Of a stretch of DNA of 64,000 bases, positions 18,388 to 27,533 are shown piece after piece. The notes beneath the pieces were generated by a model. That model worked only from the letters and a program-made list of their open reading frames with translations, was not told the DNA's origin and searched no databases. The stretch is taken from assembly GCF_001678945.1 (NCBI RefSeq), contig NZ_CP015124.1, positions 1,547,501 to 1,611,500 on the forward strand. The letters run 5' to 3'. Each line of letters begins with the position of its first letter. The first letter of the stretch is position 1. The translations under genes and the position numbers were made by a program. The stretch is from Phaeobacter gallaeciensis. Its GTDB lineage: Bacteria; Pseudomonadota; Alphaproteobacteria; Rhodobacterales; Rhodobacteraceae.

Positions 18388-19116
18388 TCAAACATGCTGG
18401 GCGCCGTTCACTTCGATCTCCGCCCCGGAGATATATGAGCTCCCTTCAGAGCAGAGGAAGTAGATCGCAGAGGCGACTTCCTCGGGCTGGCCCAGACGCT
18501 GCATCGGCAGTTTTTCCACGATATGTTCGGTCCCCGGTGACAGGATTGCCGTTTCCACCTCTCCCGGCGCGATGGCATTGACCCGCACGCCGAGCGGGCC
18601 GAAGTCATGCGCCATCTCCCGCGTCAGTGCTGCCAAGGCTGCCTTTGACGTGGCATAGGCCGCCCCAGCGAAGGGATGCACCCGGCTGCCCGCGATTGAG
18701 GTCACGTTGACCACGGAGCCCTTGGCGGCTGCCAGTTCATCCTTCAACCCCCGCGCCAGCACCACCGAGGCAAAGAAATTGACGTGGAACACCTTGCCCC
18801 ATGTCATCAGATCAGTGTCGAGCGTGTTCAGCCGTTCGCCATCCGGCCCTTTGGGGGAAATCCCCGCATTATTGACCAGTGCATCCAGCCGCCCGTTCAG
18901 ACGCTCCTGAATGACCCCAACCGCATTAATGGTGTCCGAGGGGTCCGACAGGTCCAGTTGCACGTGATTCTCTTCTCCGCCGCCCCAGGGGCATTCCTGC
19001 GGAAACGGGTGGCGGGAACAGGTGATCACCCGCCAGCCTTCGGCATTGAAATGCCGCACGGTGGCATGGCCAATGCCGCGGCTGGCTCCGGTCAGCAAAA
19101 GGGTCTTCTGGCTCAT
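18388..19116 (-). CDS. SDR-family NAD(P)-dependent oxidoreductase
   Basis: The 242-residue protein has the Rossmann motif TGASRGIG, the structural NNAG, catalytic Ser in NVTSIAGS and the YATSK (YxxxK) pair, followed by APGEVET. It is a classical short-chain dehydrogenase/reductase. Family motifs do not give the substrate. It lies convergent to engB with only 15 nt between stops and divergent from argB, and appears monocistronic. Confidence 0.9.
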   Translation of the reverse strand: MSQKTLLLTGASRGIGHATVRHFNAEGWRVITCSRHPFPQECPWGGGEENHVQLDLSDPSDTINAVGVIQERLNGRLDALVNNAGISPKGPDGERLNTLDTDLMTWGKVFHVNFFASVVLARGLKDELAAAKGSVVNVTSIAGSRVHPFAGAAYATSKAALAALTREMAHDFGPLGVRVNAIAPGEVETAILSPGTEHIVEKLPMQRLGQPEEVASAIYFLCSEGSSYISGAEIEVNGAQHV

Positions 19117-19237
19117 TGGGTGGGTTCCGGTCTGAGGGCTCTACGGCCTGACCCTATCATTCCCGCACCGCGCTGCAACGGCGCACTTGGCACAGGGCGC
19201 AGAACCGCGTAACACCACTTGCCAGAGGGACCCAGCC

Positions 19238-20098
19238 ATGAAGAAGCAAGATATGAACCGCGATTGGATTGCAACCGCCGAGACACTGTCCAGCGCCCTG
19301 CCCTATATGCAGCGCTATGACGGTGCCATCGTCGTGATCAAGCTCGGCGGACACGCCATGGGCAGCGACGAGGCCATGGAAACCTTTGCCCGCGATATCG
19401 TGCTGATGCGACAGGTCGGAGTGAACCCGGTCATCGTGCATGGCGGCGGTCCAATGATCAACGCAATGCTGGACAAGCTTCAGATCAAGTCCGAGTTCGT
19501 CAACGGCAAGCGGGTCACCGACAAGGCCACGATGGAAGTGGTCGAAATGGTCCTGTCCGGTCTGGTCAACAAACGCATCGTGCAGGCGATCAATGCACAG
19601 GGCGGTATGGGTGTTGGCCTGTCAGGCAAGGATGCGGATCTGATCACCTGCGAAGAGACCAACCCGGATCTGGGATTCGTCGGCACACCGGTAGAAATGA
19701 ATCCGGCGGTGCTGCACCACCTGTTCGAGAATGACATCATTCCTGTCATCGCTCCGATCGGCGCGGGCCGCAACGGCGAGACGTTCAACATCAACGGCGA
19801 CACCGCCGCCGGGGCGATTGCCGAATCCCTCAACGCCGATCGCCTGCTGCTGCTGACGGATGTCTCTGGCGTGAAAAACGCCAGCGGCGAAGTGGTTACC
19901 GAATTGAAGGCCGCCGATGTCGAGGAAATGACAAAGGCAGGCGTCATCGCAGGCGGCATGATCCCGAAGACGGAAACCGCCCTATCAGCGGTCCGAAACG
20001 GTGTCCGGGCCTGTACCATCGTCGATGGACGGGTGCCGAATGCGGTGCTGCTGGAGCTGTTCACCGATCATGGCGCCGGGTCGATGATCCGGGCCTAA
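19238..20098 (+). CDS. argB: Acetylglutamate kinase
   Basis: The 286-residue kinase has [10 protein letters not shown] (phosphate binding), [14 protein letters not shown] (substrate loop) and [12 protein letters not shown]. It phosphorylates N-acetylglutamate, the second step of arginine synthesis. The N-terminal helix before the kinase core ([19 protein letters not shown]) is the extension typical of hexameric, arginine-inhibited enzymes, so feedback inhibition is inferred. GAGGGA 9-14 nt upstream supports the ATG at 19238 rather than the longer open frame. Confidence 0.96.
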   Translation: MKKQDMNRDWIATAETLSSALPYMQRYDGAIVVIKLGGHAMGSDEAMETFARDIVLMRQVGVNPVIVHGGGPMINAMLDKLQIKSEFVNGKRVTDKATMEVVEMVLSGLVNKRIVQAINAQGGMGVGLSGKDADLITCEETNPDLGFVGTPVEMNPAVLHHLFENDIIPVIAPIGAGRNGETFNINGDTAAGAIAESLNADRLLLLTDVSGVKNASGEVVTELKAADVEEMTKAGVIAGGMIPKTETALSAVRNGVRACTIVDGRVPNAVLLELFTDHGAGSMIRA

Positions 20099-20128
20099 CC
20101 CGCACGGGTGACATCAAGACAGTATTGA

Positions 20129-20155
20129 AACCGCCCCTTTCCCGGGCGGTTTTTC
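20129..20155 (+). terminator. Intrinsic terminator after argB
   Basis: AACCGCCC (20129-20136) pairs with GGGCGGTT (20144-20151) and is followed by a T-rich tail (TTTTCTTT). It stands about 30 nt after the argB stop codon. Confidence 0.85.
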
Positions 20156-20209
20156 TTTGGGATCACGGGTCCAGAGGCTACATTTGGTTACCATCACCCA
20201 GGGAAGCCT

Positions 20210-20884
20210 ATGACATCCGCACCCAGTTATCAGGAGATCGAGCGCGCCGCCAAAAACCGCGACCTTGCTGTGCTTGGCGCCCTACACCCGCGCCATAGCC
20301 CAGTTCAGGACCTGACGGGCGGTACGCTGGTCCTCTTGGGCCTTCTGGGGCCGGAATGCTGGACCCGCATCACCGGCGCGCCGGAGTTCAGCGATGCTGC
20401 GACCGATCCGCTGGACCGATGGTCTAAGCGGATCATCGACGCCTTGGCGACAGATACCGGAGCCACCGCCCACTACCCCTTTGGCGGGCCGCCCTATACG
20501 CCCTTCATCAACTGGGCGCTGGCCTCGGGGCGGGCTTTCACATCCCCGTCGCACATGCTGGTCCATGATACGGTTGGCATGATGATCTCGTACCGGGGAG
20601 CGCTTCACTTGCAGCAGGAGATCGATCTACCACCGCCTCCTATGGCGCAGTCCCCCTGCGACAGCTGCGTGGCCAGACCCTGCCTCAGCACCTGCCCGGC
20701 GCAGGCGTTGGTGGCCGGTGGCCCCTACGGTGTTACCGCCTGCCACAGCCATCTGGACACCCCGGAGGGCGCTCCTTGCCTTGAAAACGGCTGCCTTGCC
20801 CGGCTTGCCTGCCCCCTCAGCCAGGGGGCCAGTCGCGACCCGGTTCAATCGGCCCATCACATGAGCTATTTTCACAAGACATGA
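20210..20884 (+). CDS. Ferredoxin-like Fe-S protein (unassigned)
   Basis: The 224-residue soluble protein contains a central cysteine cluster CDSCVARPCLSTCPAQAL, a CxxCx4CxxxCP arrangement compatible with one 4Fe-4S centre. Further cysteines follow in ACHSHL and CLENGCLARLACPL. The arrangement recalls the Fe-S part of epoxyqueuosine reductase and reductive dehalogenases, but no corrinoid-binding domain is evident. The N-terminal 130 residues are not recognised. It overlaps the downstream phosphatase gene by 4 nt. Redox protein is as far as the sequence allows. Confidence 0.8.
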   Translation: MTSAPSYQEIERAAKNRDLAVLGALHPRHSPVQDLTGGTLVLLGLLGPECWTRITGAPEFSDAATDPLDRWSKRIIDALATDTGATAHYPFGGPPYTPFINWALASGRAFTSPSHMLVHDTVGMMISYRGALHLQQEIDLPPPPMAQSPCDSCVARPCLSTCPAQALVAGGPYGVTACHSHLDTPEGAPCLENGCLARLACPLSQGASRDPVQSAHHMSYFHKT

Positions 20885-21378
20885 CCTGCACACTTATTCT
20901 GACCCGCCACGCTAAATCCGCCTGGGACACCAGCGCCCCCAGCGACCATGCCCGCCCCCTGAACAAACGGGGCCGCGCCTCGGCCAAGGCATTGGGCGAC
21001 TGGCTGCGGGACATCGATCAGTTGCCGGGACAGGTGCTTTCTTCCTCTTCGCAGCGCACGCGGGAAACCTATCAGCTGATGGATCTCTTCGCACCGGCTG
21101 TCTTTACCGAACGGCTGTTCCACGCCAGCCCGGAGATCATCTTTGAGGTTCTGAAACAGGCCGAACATCCGCGAACCATGATCCTGTGCCACAACCCGGG
21201 CATTGCCGCATTTGCCCATGCCATCGTAAGCCATCCGCCAGACCATTCGCGATTTGACGACTACCCCACCGGCGCCACGCTGATCGCCCGCTTTGACATC
21301 GACCGCTGGAGCGATCTGACCTGGGGCAGCGGCAAGGTGGTGGATTTCATCGTGCCACGCGAACTTCTGGGCGCCTGA
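20881..21378 (+). CDS. SixA-like histidine phosphatase
   Basis: The 165-residue protein starts with LILTRHAKSAW, the RH(G/A) catalytic motif of the histidine phosphatase superfamily, and has the second histidine in ILCHNPGI. Length and motif spacing match SixA-type phosphohistidine phosphatases. It overlaps the ferredoxin-like gene by 4 nt. SixA removes phosphate from phosphotransfer histidines in E. coli; the target here is not known. Confidence 0.9.
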   Translation: MTCTLILTRHAKSAWDTSAPSDHARPLNKRGRASAKALGDWLRDIDQLPGQVLSSSSQRTRETYQLMDLFAPAVFTERLFHASPEIIFEVLKQAEHPRTMILCHNPGIAAFAHAIVSHPPDHSRFDDYPTGATLIARFDIDRWSDLTWGSGKVVDFIVPRELLGA

Positions 21379-21390
21379 CCCCCCCCCCAA

Positions 21391-21423
21391 AAAAACCCGC
21401 CGGAATATCCGGCGGGTTTCTTA
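21391..21423. terminator. Bidirectional intrinsic terminator between the SixA-like gene and bztD
   Basis: AAACCCGCCGG (21393-21403) pairs with CCGGCGGGTTT (21408-21418) around a short AATAT loop. An A run lies on the left and a T-rich run on the right, so it can end transcription from both convergent units. Confidence 0.88.
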
Positions 21424-21444
21424 TTGGCGCAATGATCGGGAAGA

Positions 21445-22212
21445 TCAGTGACCCAGGATCTGGCTCAGGAAGAGCTGGGTACGTTCGCTTTGCGGGTTGT
21501 TGAAGAAGGCCTCCGGCTCATTCTGCTCAACGATCTGACCCGCATCCATAAAGATAACCCGGTTCGCCACCTGACGGGCAAAACCCATCTCGTGGGTCAC
21601 GCAAAGCATGGTCATGCCCTCTTCCGCCAGTTCGATCATGGTGTCGAGCACCTCTTTGATCATCTCGGGGTCAAGCGCCGAGGTCGGCTCATCGAACAGC
21701 ATGATGCGCGGCATCATGCAAAGCGAGCGCGCGATCGCCACACGCTGCTGCTGACCACCGGACAGCTGGCCCGGGAACTTGTTGGCCTGATCGGGGATCT
21801 TGACCTTTTCAAGGAAATGCATCGCCCGCTCTTCGGCTTCCTTCTTGGGCGTCTTACGAACCCAGATCGGCGCCAGCGTGCAGTTTTCCAGAATGGTCAG
21901 ATGCGGGAACAGGTTGAAGTGCTGAAAGCACATGCCAACCTCGGACCGGATCTTGTCGATGTTCTTCAGATCCGACGACAGCAGCGTGCCATCCACGGTG
22001 ATCGAGCCCTGCTGGTGTTCTTCCAGCGCGTTGATGCAGCGGATCAGTGTCGATTTACCAGAGCCGGACGGGCCGCAAATCACGATCCGTTCGCCCTCAT
22101 AGACCGTCAGGTTGATATCGCGCAGCACGTGAAAGGACCCGTACCACTTGTTCATTCCGTCAATGGTGATCGCGACTTTGTCGGATACCTGCATTTGTGA
22201 AGTGCCAGTCAT
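21445..22212 (-). CDS. bztD: General L-amino acid ABC transporter, ATP-binding subunit
   Basis: The 255-residue ATPase has Walker [10 protein letters not shown], signature LSGGQQQR, Walker [15 protein letters not shown] and the switch histidine in VTHE. It is the last gene of a four-gene transporter whose other members match the Bzt/Aap system for glutamate, glutamine, aspartate and asparagine. It energises uptake at the cytoplasmic face. The name bztD follows Rhodobacter capsulatus; aapP is the Rhizobium name. Confidence 0.94.
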   Translation of the reverse strand: MTGTSQMQVSDKVAITIDGMNKWYGSFHVLRDINLTVYEGERIVICGPSGSGKSTLIRCINALEEHQQGSITVDGTLLSSDLKNIDKIRSEVGMCFQHFNLFPHLTILENCTLAPIWVRKTPKKEAEERAMHFLEKVKIPDQANKFPGQLSGGQQQRVAIARSLCMMPRIMLFDEPTSALDPEMIKEVLDTMIELAEEGMTMLCVTHEMGFARQVANRVIFMDAGQIVEQNEPEAFFNNPQSERTQLFLSQILGH

Positions 22213-22224
22213 GTCTTGGCCTCC

Positions 22225-23523
22225 TTATCGGTGATCGGTCGCAAGGCGGCGTTCCAGCCATTGCGAGTATTGTGAGATGCCGTAGCAGACGACAAAGAAC
22301 AGAGCGGCAGCGAAGCCCAGAAGCTCCCAGTAGACGCCATTCCATTCGGTCGAAGCGAGGATCGGTCCGCGGATCATACCCACCAGGTCGAACATCGAGA
22401 TGACCGACACCAGAGTGGTATCCTTGAACAGGCCCACGGCCACGTTGACGATGCCCGGGATCGAGATCTTCAGCGCCTGCGGCAGGATGATCAGACGCAT
22501 CGCCTGCGGGTAATCAAGCCCCAGCGAATCCGCAGCCTCATACTGCCCTTTGGGCAGGGCCGCGAGACCACCACGGATCACCTCGGCGATGTAGGCCGCG
22601 GAGAACATAGTGATCATGATGACCACACGCAGGAACAGGTCCACGGTGGCATCAGGCGGGAAGAAATAGGCCAGCATCACCGACGCCACGAACAGCAGCG
22701 TGATCAGCGGCACACCGCGCACGAACTCGATGAAGACCACGCAGATCCATTTGATCAGCGGCATGTCAGACTGACGGCCCAGCGCCAGGGCAATGCCCAG
22801 CGGCAGGGACAGCGACACGCAGGTCACACCCAGCATCAGGTTCAGCATGAAGCCACCCAGATCACGCGAAGGCACCGCTGGCAGCATCGCATTGTCCGAC
22901 GCCCCTTCGGGGATCAGCAAGCTGCCCAGCCACCAGATGATCAGGGCTGCAGCAATGCCACCAAAGAAGCCCGCGGCGAAGGAACCCCGTCCATAGATCT
23001 GGAACACCACGCCGCCAACGATGAACCCCAGAAGGGCCAGGATCGGCGCCATGATTGTGCCACCCCAGATCAACCAGAAGGCAATAAAGGGATAGAGCGC
23101 GGTGAAGATCAGCATCTTACGGGGCAAATCGAAGAACAGCACTGGCGCAATCGCCACCAGCAGCAGAACCAGCGCCAGGTTCGGGCGCCAGTAGAACTCC
23201 GCCGGGTATTTGAACCCGTAAAGAAGCTGGTGCCAGCGTTCGGTCAGAACCGAGAAACAGGCCCCGACCTTGCCATCCAGAACCTCGCGGCACTCATTCA
23301 GCGAGTTGGTCGTCCACACGCCATTCACCAGCCAGGGCACGGTGTTCTGCAGGATCATGTAGATCAGGGTCAGCGCCACAAGGGTCAGGATCCCGTTGGG
23401 AATGCTGGAGAACAGGTTTTCCCGCAGCCATTTCACCACGCCGGTTTCGTTGGCCGGCGGTGGTGAGGGCGGAATGGTGCCTTCGGCGACAAAGGCAATC
23501 GGGTTGGTTGTCTTGTCACTCAT
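22225..23523 (-). CDS. bztC: General L-amino acid ABC transporter, permease subunit
   Basis: The 432-residue permease has many hydrophobic helices and the EAA loop EAADSLGLDYPQAMRL in its C-terminal half. The long N-terminal part with extra membrane segments and a periplasmic loop is characteristic of BztC/AapM and makes it larger than typical amino-acid permeases. It pairs with BztB to form the channel. It is 12 nt from bztD and 3 nt from bztB. Confidence 0.94.
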   Translation of the reverse strand: MSDKTTNPIAFVAEGTIPPSPPPANETGVVKWLRENLFSSIPNGILTLVALTLIYMILQNTVPWLVNGVWTTNSLNECREVLDGKVGACFSVLTERWHQLLYGFKYPAEFYWRPNLALVLLLVAIAPVLFFDLPRKMLIFTALYPFIAFWLIWGGTIMAPILALLGFIVGGVVFQIYGRGSFAAGFFGGIAAALIIWWLGSLLIPEGASDNAMLPAVPSRDLGGFMLNLMLGVTCVSLSLPLGIALALGRQSDMPLIKWICVVFIEFVRGVPLITLLFVASVMLAYFFPPDATVDLFLRVVIMITMFSAAYIAEVIRGGLAALPKGQYEAADSLGLDYPQAMRLIILPQALKISIPGIVNVAVGLFKDTTLVSVISMFDLVGMIRGPILASTEWNGVYWELLGFAAALFFVVCYGISQYSQWLERRLATDHR

Positions 23524-23526
23524 GGC

Positions 23527-24759
23527 TTAGCGCTCCTTCAGCTTCACGGAGGCGTTGTAGATGTTCATCACCATCGAGATGACCAGCGATGCCGTCAGAT
23601 AGAACAGCATCAACAGGAGCACGCATTCGATTGCGCGTCCGGTCTGGTTGAGGGTAATGCCGCCCAGGGTCGCGGTGATATCCGCATAGCCCACGGCGAT
23701 CGCCAGCGAGGAGTTCTTGGTGATGTTGAGATACTGCGAAATCAGCGGCGGAATGATCACCCGCAGCGCCTGAGGCAGAATCACCAGGTTCATGATGCGT
23801 CCAGGACGCAGTCCCAGCGCGGCCGCCGCTTCGGTCTGGCCCTTGGAGATCGCCTGGATCCCTGCCCGCACGTTCTCGGCGATAAAGGCACCGGTGTAGA
23901 TCGAAAGTGCGAACCACAGTGCGATCAGCGGACCGCCGATCTTGATACCGCCCTGGAAGTTGAACCCTTTGAGTGCGGGAACTTCCCAGGTCAGCCCCAT
24001 GATGAGCATCAGCAGGATGAATGGCACCAGCCAGACGCCCAGCACCATCAGCAGCGTCTTGGGGCGCACGCCGGTGGCTTCCTGTTTCGCGGTCGCCCAG
24101 GTCTCGATCCGGCGGGTGACGAACAGGGAGCCGATCAGAACCGCCAGCACCAGAACCCAGTTGAGGGCGGTGGAAGCAAACAGACCGCTCTCGAACCACG
24201 GCATCGGAATGTAGACACCCCGGTTAGTGAAGGCGAAGAGATCCAGCAGCATCGTCGAATCCGGATTGTCACCGCGGAAGGCCCGCGGTCCCGGCAATAC
24301 GGCGGTCATGATCGTAAAGATGATGATGATCCAGATAAGAACCGGAATGTTGCGGAAGATCTCGACGTAGACCGCCATCAGCTTGGAGACGAGCCAGTTG
24401 TTGGACAGACGCAGAACGCCGGCGATCACGCCGAAAATCGTCGCCGTAACGCAGGCAAGGAAAGCAACCAGAAGCGTATTCAGAACGCCCACAAGGGCGG
24501 CACGCCCGTGGCTGTCCTGGTTGTCATATTCGACAAGCCGCTGGTTGATATCATAGCCGGCGGGATTGCCCAGAAAGTCATAAGAGATGTTGAGGCCCGC
24601 GGCGCGCAGGTTCTGGATCAGGTTATTCCCCAGATACCAGATCGAAAGTGCAAGCAGGAGCGCGGCAATCGCCTGAAAGGTCAATGAACGATAGCGGGTA
24701 TCGTTGATCAACATAGACAGCCGGAACCCGTCCTGTGGAGGGTCAGAGAGAGTTGACAT
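23527..24759 (-). CDS. bztB: General L-amino acid ABC transporter, permease subunit
   Basis: The 410-residue permease has an N-terminal helix (TFQAIAALLLALSIWYLG), a large periplasmic/extra-helix region and the EAA motif EAAAALGLRPGRIMNL. Size and architecture match BztB/AapQ. The gene lies downstream of bztA beyond an intergenic hairpin and upstream of bztC with a 3-nt gap. It forms the membrane pore with BztC. Confidence 0.94.
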   Translation of the reverse strand: MSTLSDPPQDGFRLSMLINDTRYRSLTFQAIAALLLALSIWYLGNNLIQNLRAAGLNISYDFLGNPAGYDINQRLVEYDNQDSHGRAALVGVLNTLLVAFLACVTATIFGVIAGVLRLSNNWLVSKLMAVYVEIFRNIPVLIWIIIIFTIMTAVLPGPRAFRGDNPDSTMLLDLFAFTNRGVYIPMPWFESGLFASTALNWVLVLAVLIGSLFVTRRIETWATAKQEATGVRPKTLLMVLGVWLVPFILLMLIMGLTWEVPALKGFNFQGGIKIGGPLIALWFALSIYTGAFIAENVRAGIQAISKGQTEAAAALGLRPGRIMNLVILPQALRVIIPPLISQYLNITKNSSLAIAVGYADITATLGGITLNQTGRAIECVLLLMLFYLTASLVISMVMNIYNASVKLKER

Positions 24760-24852
24760 GTAAAGAGATCCCCGAGGCTACAGATCTGTGTCCCGGCAGA
24801 GTTTTCCCCTGCTCCGCAGAAATCCGAAGCTCATTTTTTTCAGATAGGAAAA

Positions 24853-24874
24853 GGGCGCAGGATGTCCTGCGCCC
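24853..24874 (-). terminator. Attenuator-type hairpin between bztA and bztB
   Basis: GGGCGCAGGA (24853-24862) and TCCTGCGCCC (24865-24874) form a perfect 10-bp stem with a 2-nt gap, so the functional loop must be slightly larger. On the minus strand TTTT and later a T run follow. It lies 15 nt after the bztA stop. It probably protects or partly terminates the bztA message, giving more binding protein than permease. Confidence 0.75.
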
Positions 24875-24888
24875 TCTCCGTTTTGTGC

Positions 24889-25905
24889 TTACCGGAACGG
24901 CGGCGAGTACAGCAGACCACCTTCGGTCCACTGTGCGTTCAGACCACGGGCCAGACCGATCGGGGTGTCTTCACCGATGTTCTTGGCGAAGACTTCACCG
25001 TAGTTACCGCCAGCGGCGATTGCGTTCTTGGCCCAGTCAGCCGACAGACCCAGCATCTCGCCCAGGGTACCTTCGGTGCCCAGCAGACGGTTGATTTCGG
25101 GATTGTTGGTGCCTGCGGACATCTCAGCCAGGTTGGCCGAGGTCACGCCCAGCTCTTCGGCGGTGATCAGAGCGTTGAGGGTCCAGCGGACCACGTCGCC
25201 CCATTCGTTGTCGCCGTGGCGGACAAGCGGACCGAGCGGCTCTTTGGAGATGATCTCGGGCAGCAGCACGTGGCCTGCCGGATCGTCAAAGGTTGCGCGG
25301 GTCGCGGCCAGGCCGGATGCGTCGGTGGTGTAAACGTCACAGGCGCCAGCCAGATACTGCTGCTGTGCTTCGGCGTTGGTTTCGATCGGAACCGGCTCGT
25401 AGCTGATGTTGTTGGAGCGGAAGAAGTCCGCCAGGTTCAACTCGGTGGTGGTACCGGTCTGGATGCAGACGGTTGCGCCGTCCAGTTCCTTCGCCGAGGA
25501 AACACCCAGGTCTTTCGGAACCATGAAGCCTTGGCCGTCGTAGTAGTTCACGCCGGTGAATTCGAACTTCAGATCAACGTCGCGCGAAAAGGTCCAGGTG
25601 GTGTTACGCGCCAGCATGTCGATTTCACCCGAGGCCAGAGCCGTGAAGCGGGTTTTGCCGGTGGTCGGCACGAATTCAACAGCGGTCGAGTCGCCCAGAG
25701 TGGCCGCAGCAACAGCGCGGCAGACGGCGACGTCAAAACCTTCCCATTCCCCATTCGCATTCGGAGCAGCAAAACCGACCAGACCGGTGGTGACGCCGCA
25801 GTTCAGTTTGCCGCGGGCTTTCACATCGTCCAGCGTACCGGCAGCAGCTGCACCAGCTGCAATCCCGGCCACGGTCAGCGCGCCCAAAAATACGGATTTG
25901 TTCAT
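24889..25905 (-). CDS. bztA: General L-amino acid ABC transporter, periplasmic binding protein
   Basis: The 338-residue protein starts MNKSVFLGALTVAGIAAGAAAAG, a Sec signal peptide cut near residue 22. The type-3 solute-binding fold follows (TLDDVKARGKLNCGVTTG, GFDVAVCRAVAAA). It captures amino acids in the periplasm for BztBCD. AGGAAGAGGT 6-15 nt upstream fixes the ATG at 25905; the frame is open for 41 more codons upstream but without coding character. It is the first gene of the operon. Confidence 0.95.
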   Translation of the reverse strand: MNKSVFLGALTVAGIAAGAAAAGTLDDVKARGKLNCGVTTGLVGFAAPNANGEWEGFDVAVCRAVAAATLGDSTAVEFVPTTGKTRFTALASGEIDMLARNTTWTFSRDVDLKFEFTGVNYYDGQGFMVPKDLGVSSAKELDGATVCIQTGTTTELNLADFFRSNNISYEPVPIETNAEAQQQYLAGACDVYTTDASGLAATRATFDDPAGHVLLPEIISKEPLGPLVRHGDNEWGDVVRWTLNALITAEELGVTSANLAEMSAGTNNPEINRLLGTEGTLGEMLGLSADWAKNAIAAGGNYGEVFAKNIGEDTPIGLARGLNAQWTEGGLLYSPPFR

Positions 25906-26152
25906 TTTTACCTCTTCCTGATGTTCCACCTGTACTGGTGGTTTTTTTCCGCCGTTAGCCATATCGGAACGACGGGATCTAGGGAAAACACCTAAATCAC
26001 AGGGAAGTTTGGGCGGATTCATAAACAAACGTCAAGGGTTGGATCACCAAATTCGATGGACGCATAGCGAACAGGGGGGCGATTGTTAAAATTTTTCGCT
26101 CAACCGTCCCGCTGTGATATTTCCTGTCTCACGTCCTATCCCGGCGGCTGTC

Positions 26153-26860
26153 TCAACCCGAGAAATCGTAGAACCGTTTAGCGTGCAAAAAAGAATCACG
26201 CTTCAGCTCTGCTGTGGTTTGCGCCTCTTCATCGACACCCCACTGCTCTTCCTGCCAGCGTTCATCCAGCCGGGACATCTGCCAGATCTCCTCGGCGTCG
26301 CGCCAGTCCATGGCGGCAGCAAAGCCCAGGATCAGAGACCCCGACATCCCCACGAGATCGTGAAACCCAGCGAGCTGAAATGGGGTCATCCCATGCACCC
26401 GGGCGCGCAGGTCAGCAATAGTGGCCGCATCCTGCGGCTGATGAAGAACACCGCTGCGCGGATGCAAGCGTGCGCCCAGCGCCTCATGCGCCCAGTCGAG
26501 CGCCGGATCCCATTCCTCGGCCTGACGGGCGACCAGTTCCTTCGGGCTATCGGCCCGGTAGCACAGCAAATCGGAATCGCCATATTCAGCCAGCATATCG
26601 GCCACTTCGGCGTGCTGATGGGTCACCTTGTCGATGGCAGCATTGGCCGAGCGGGTAAAAGGCATGGTGGCGGGATTGACCGATTCGGTCTGCGCGTCCC
26701 ACTCCGCTGCGATGGCTTCGGCCATCTGCTGCGAGGGGACTTCAAGCAGAGCCTTTGCCGGGGTTTTGACCCGGCGCCCGTCCAGTTCAACGGTATAGCC
26801 GTCATCCGTCTCGGCGACTGCCGTGGCTTTCCAGAATCGTTTCGGTGCCCATTCGCTCAT
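26153..26860 (-). CDS. ATP12-family F1-ATPase assembly chaperone
   Basis: The 235-residue protein matches the Atp12 family: RFWKATAVAE at the N-terminus, the LDGRRVKTPAKALL block, EWDAQTE and the C-terminal region around LAGFHDLVGMSGSL. In mitochondria Atp12 binds the F1 alpha subunit during assembly; an equivalent role is inferred in alphaproteobacteria. It is last in an overlapping or near-contiguous chain crcB-rluC-like-HAD-atp12. Confidence 0.9.
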   Translation of the reverse strand: MSEWAPKRFWKATAVAETDDGYTVELDGRRVKTPAKALLEVPSQQMAEAIAAEWDAQTESVNPATMPFTRSANAAIDKVTHQHAEVADMLAEYGDSDLLCYRADSPKELVARQAEEWDPALDWAHEALGARLHPRSGVLHQPQDAATIADLRARVHGMTPFQLAGFHDLVGMSGSLILGFAAAMDWRDAEEIWQMSRLDERWQEEQWGVDEEAQTTAELKRDSFLHAKRFYDFSG

Positions 26861-26864
26861 TGTC

Positions 26865-27533
26865 TTATGCCTTCCAGATCTTCTCTAGCAGCGGTTCCAA
26901 CTCGGTAAAACTGCCGATCATATGGTCTGCCTGCAGCCGCTCTGACGGGTGATAGCCCCAGTCCACCGCGATGGTGGTGACCCCGGCCGCGCGGCCCATA
27001 TCCATATCAAAGCTGGTATCGCCGATCATCACCGCATGGCGCGCGTCCACTCCGGTTTCAGCAAGCGCCGTCAGCACCATCGAGGGATGCGGTTTGGACG
27101 GGTGGTGATCGGCCACCTGCCGGGTCACGAAACAGTCCAGATCATGCGCCGCGATCAGCGCATCGAGGCCCCGCTGTGATTTCCCGGTCGCGACACCCAA
27201 CAGGTATTCGGGCACCGCGTGCAGGGCGTCCAAAGCCTCCCGTGCGCCCGGAAACAGCGGCGAGTGCCCCGCCCCTGCAGCCTGGCGCGCCGACATGTAA
27301 GCCTGCTTGTAACCGTCCACCAAAGCAGCCTGCGCCGTCGCGCCAGCCTCGGGCGCCAGCTGCGCCATGGCCTGCGGCAGCGACAGCCCGACAATCGACA
27401 GGACCGCATCGCGCGAAGGTGCGGGCAGATCCACCGTCGCAAAGGCCGCGCTCATCGCGCCAGTGATGGCCGCCTGACTGTCGGCAAGGGTGCCATCCAC
27501 ATCGAACAGTACCAGCCGCAGCGGGGCACTCAT
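26865..27533 (-). CDS. HAD-superfamily phosphatase (Gph-like)
   Basis: The 222-residue protein has HAD motif I LFDVDGTLADS, motif II GVATGKS, motif III lysine in KPHPSM and motif IV IGDTSFDMDMG. A helical cap is inserted after motif I, as in phosphoglycolate phosphatase and beta-phosphoglucomutase relatives. The substrate is not determined. It overlaps the upstream pseudouridine synthase gene by 4 nt and lies 4 nt from atp12. Confidence 0.9.
   Translation of the reverse strand: MSAPLRLVLFDVDGTLADSQAAITGAMSAAFATVDLPAPSRDAVLSIVGLSLPQAMAQLAPEAGATAQAALVDGYKQAYMSARQAAGAGHSPLFPGAREALDALHAVPEYLLGVATGKSQRGLDALIAAHDLDCFVTRQVADHHPSKPHPSMVLTALAETGVDARHAVMIGDTSFDMDMGRAAGVTTIAVDWGYHPSERLQADHMIGSFTELEPLLEKIWKA

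Noticed and set aside
24862-25995. Open frame of 377 codons on the plus strand opposite bztA
   Set aside because: bztA has a signal peptide, a Shine-Dalgarno and family motifs; the opposite frame has none.
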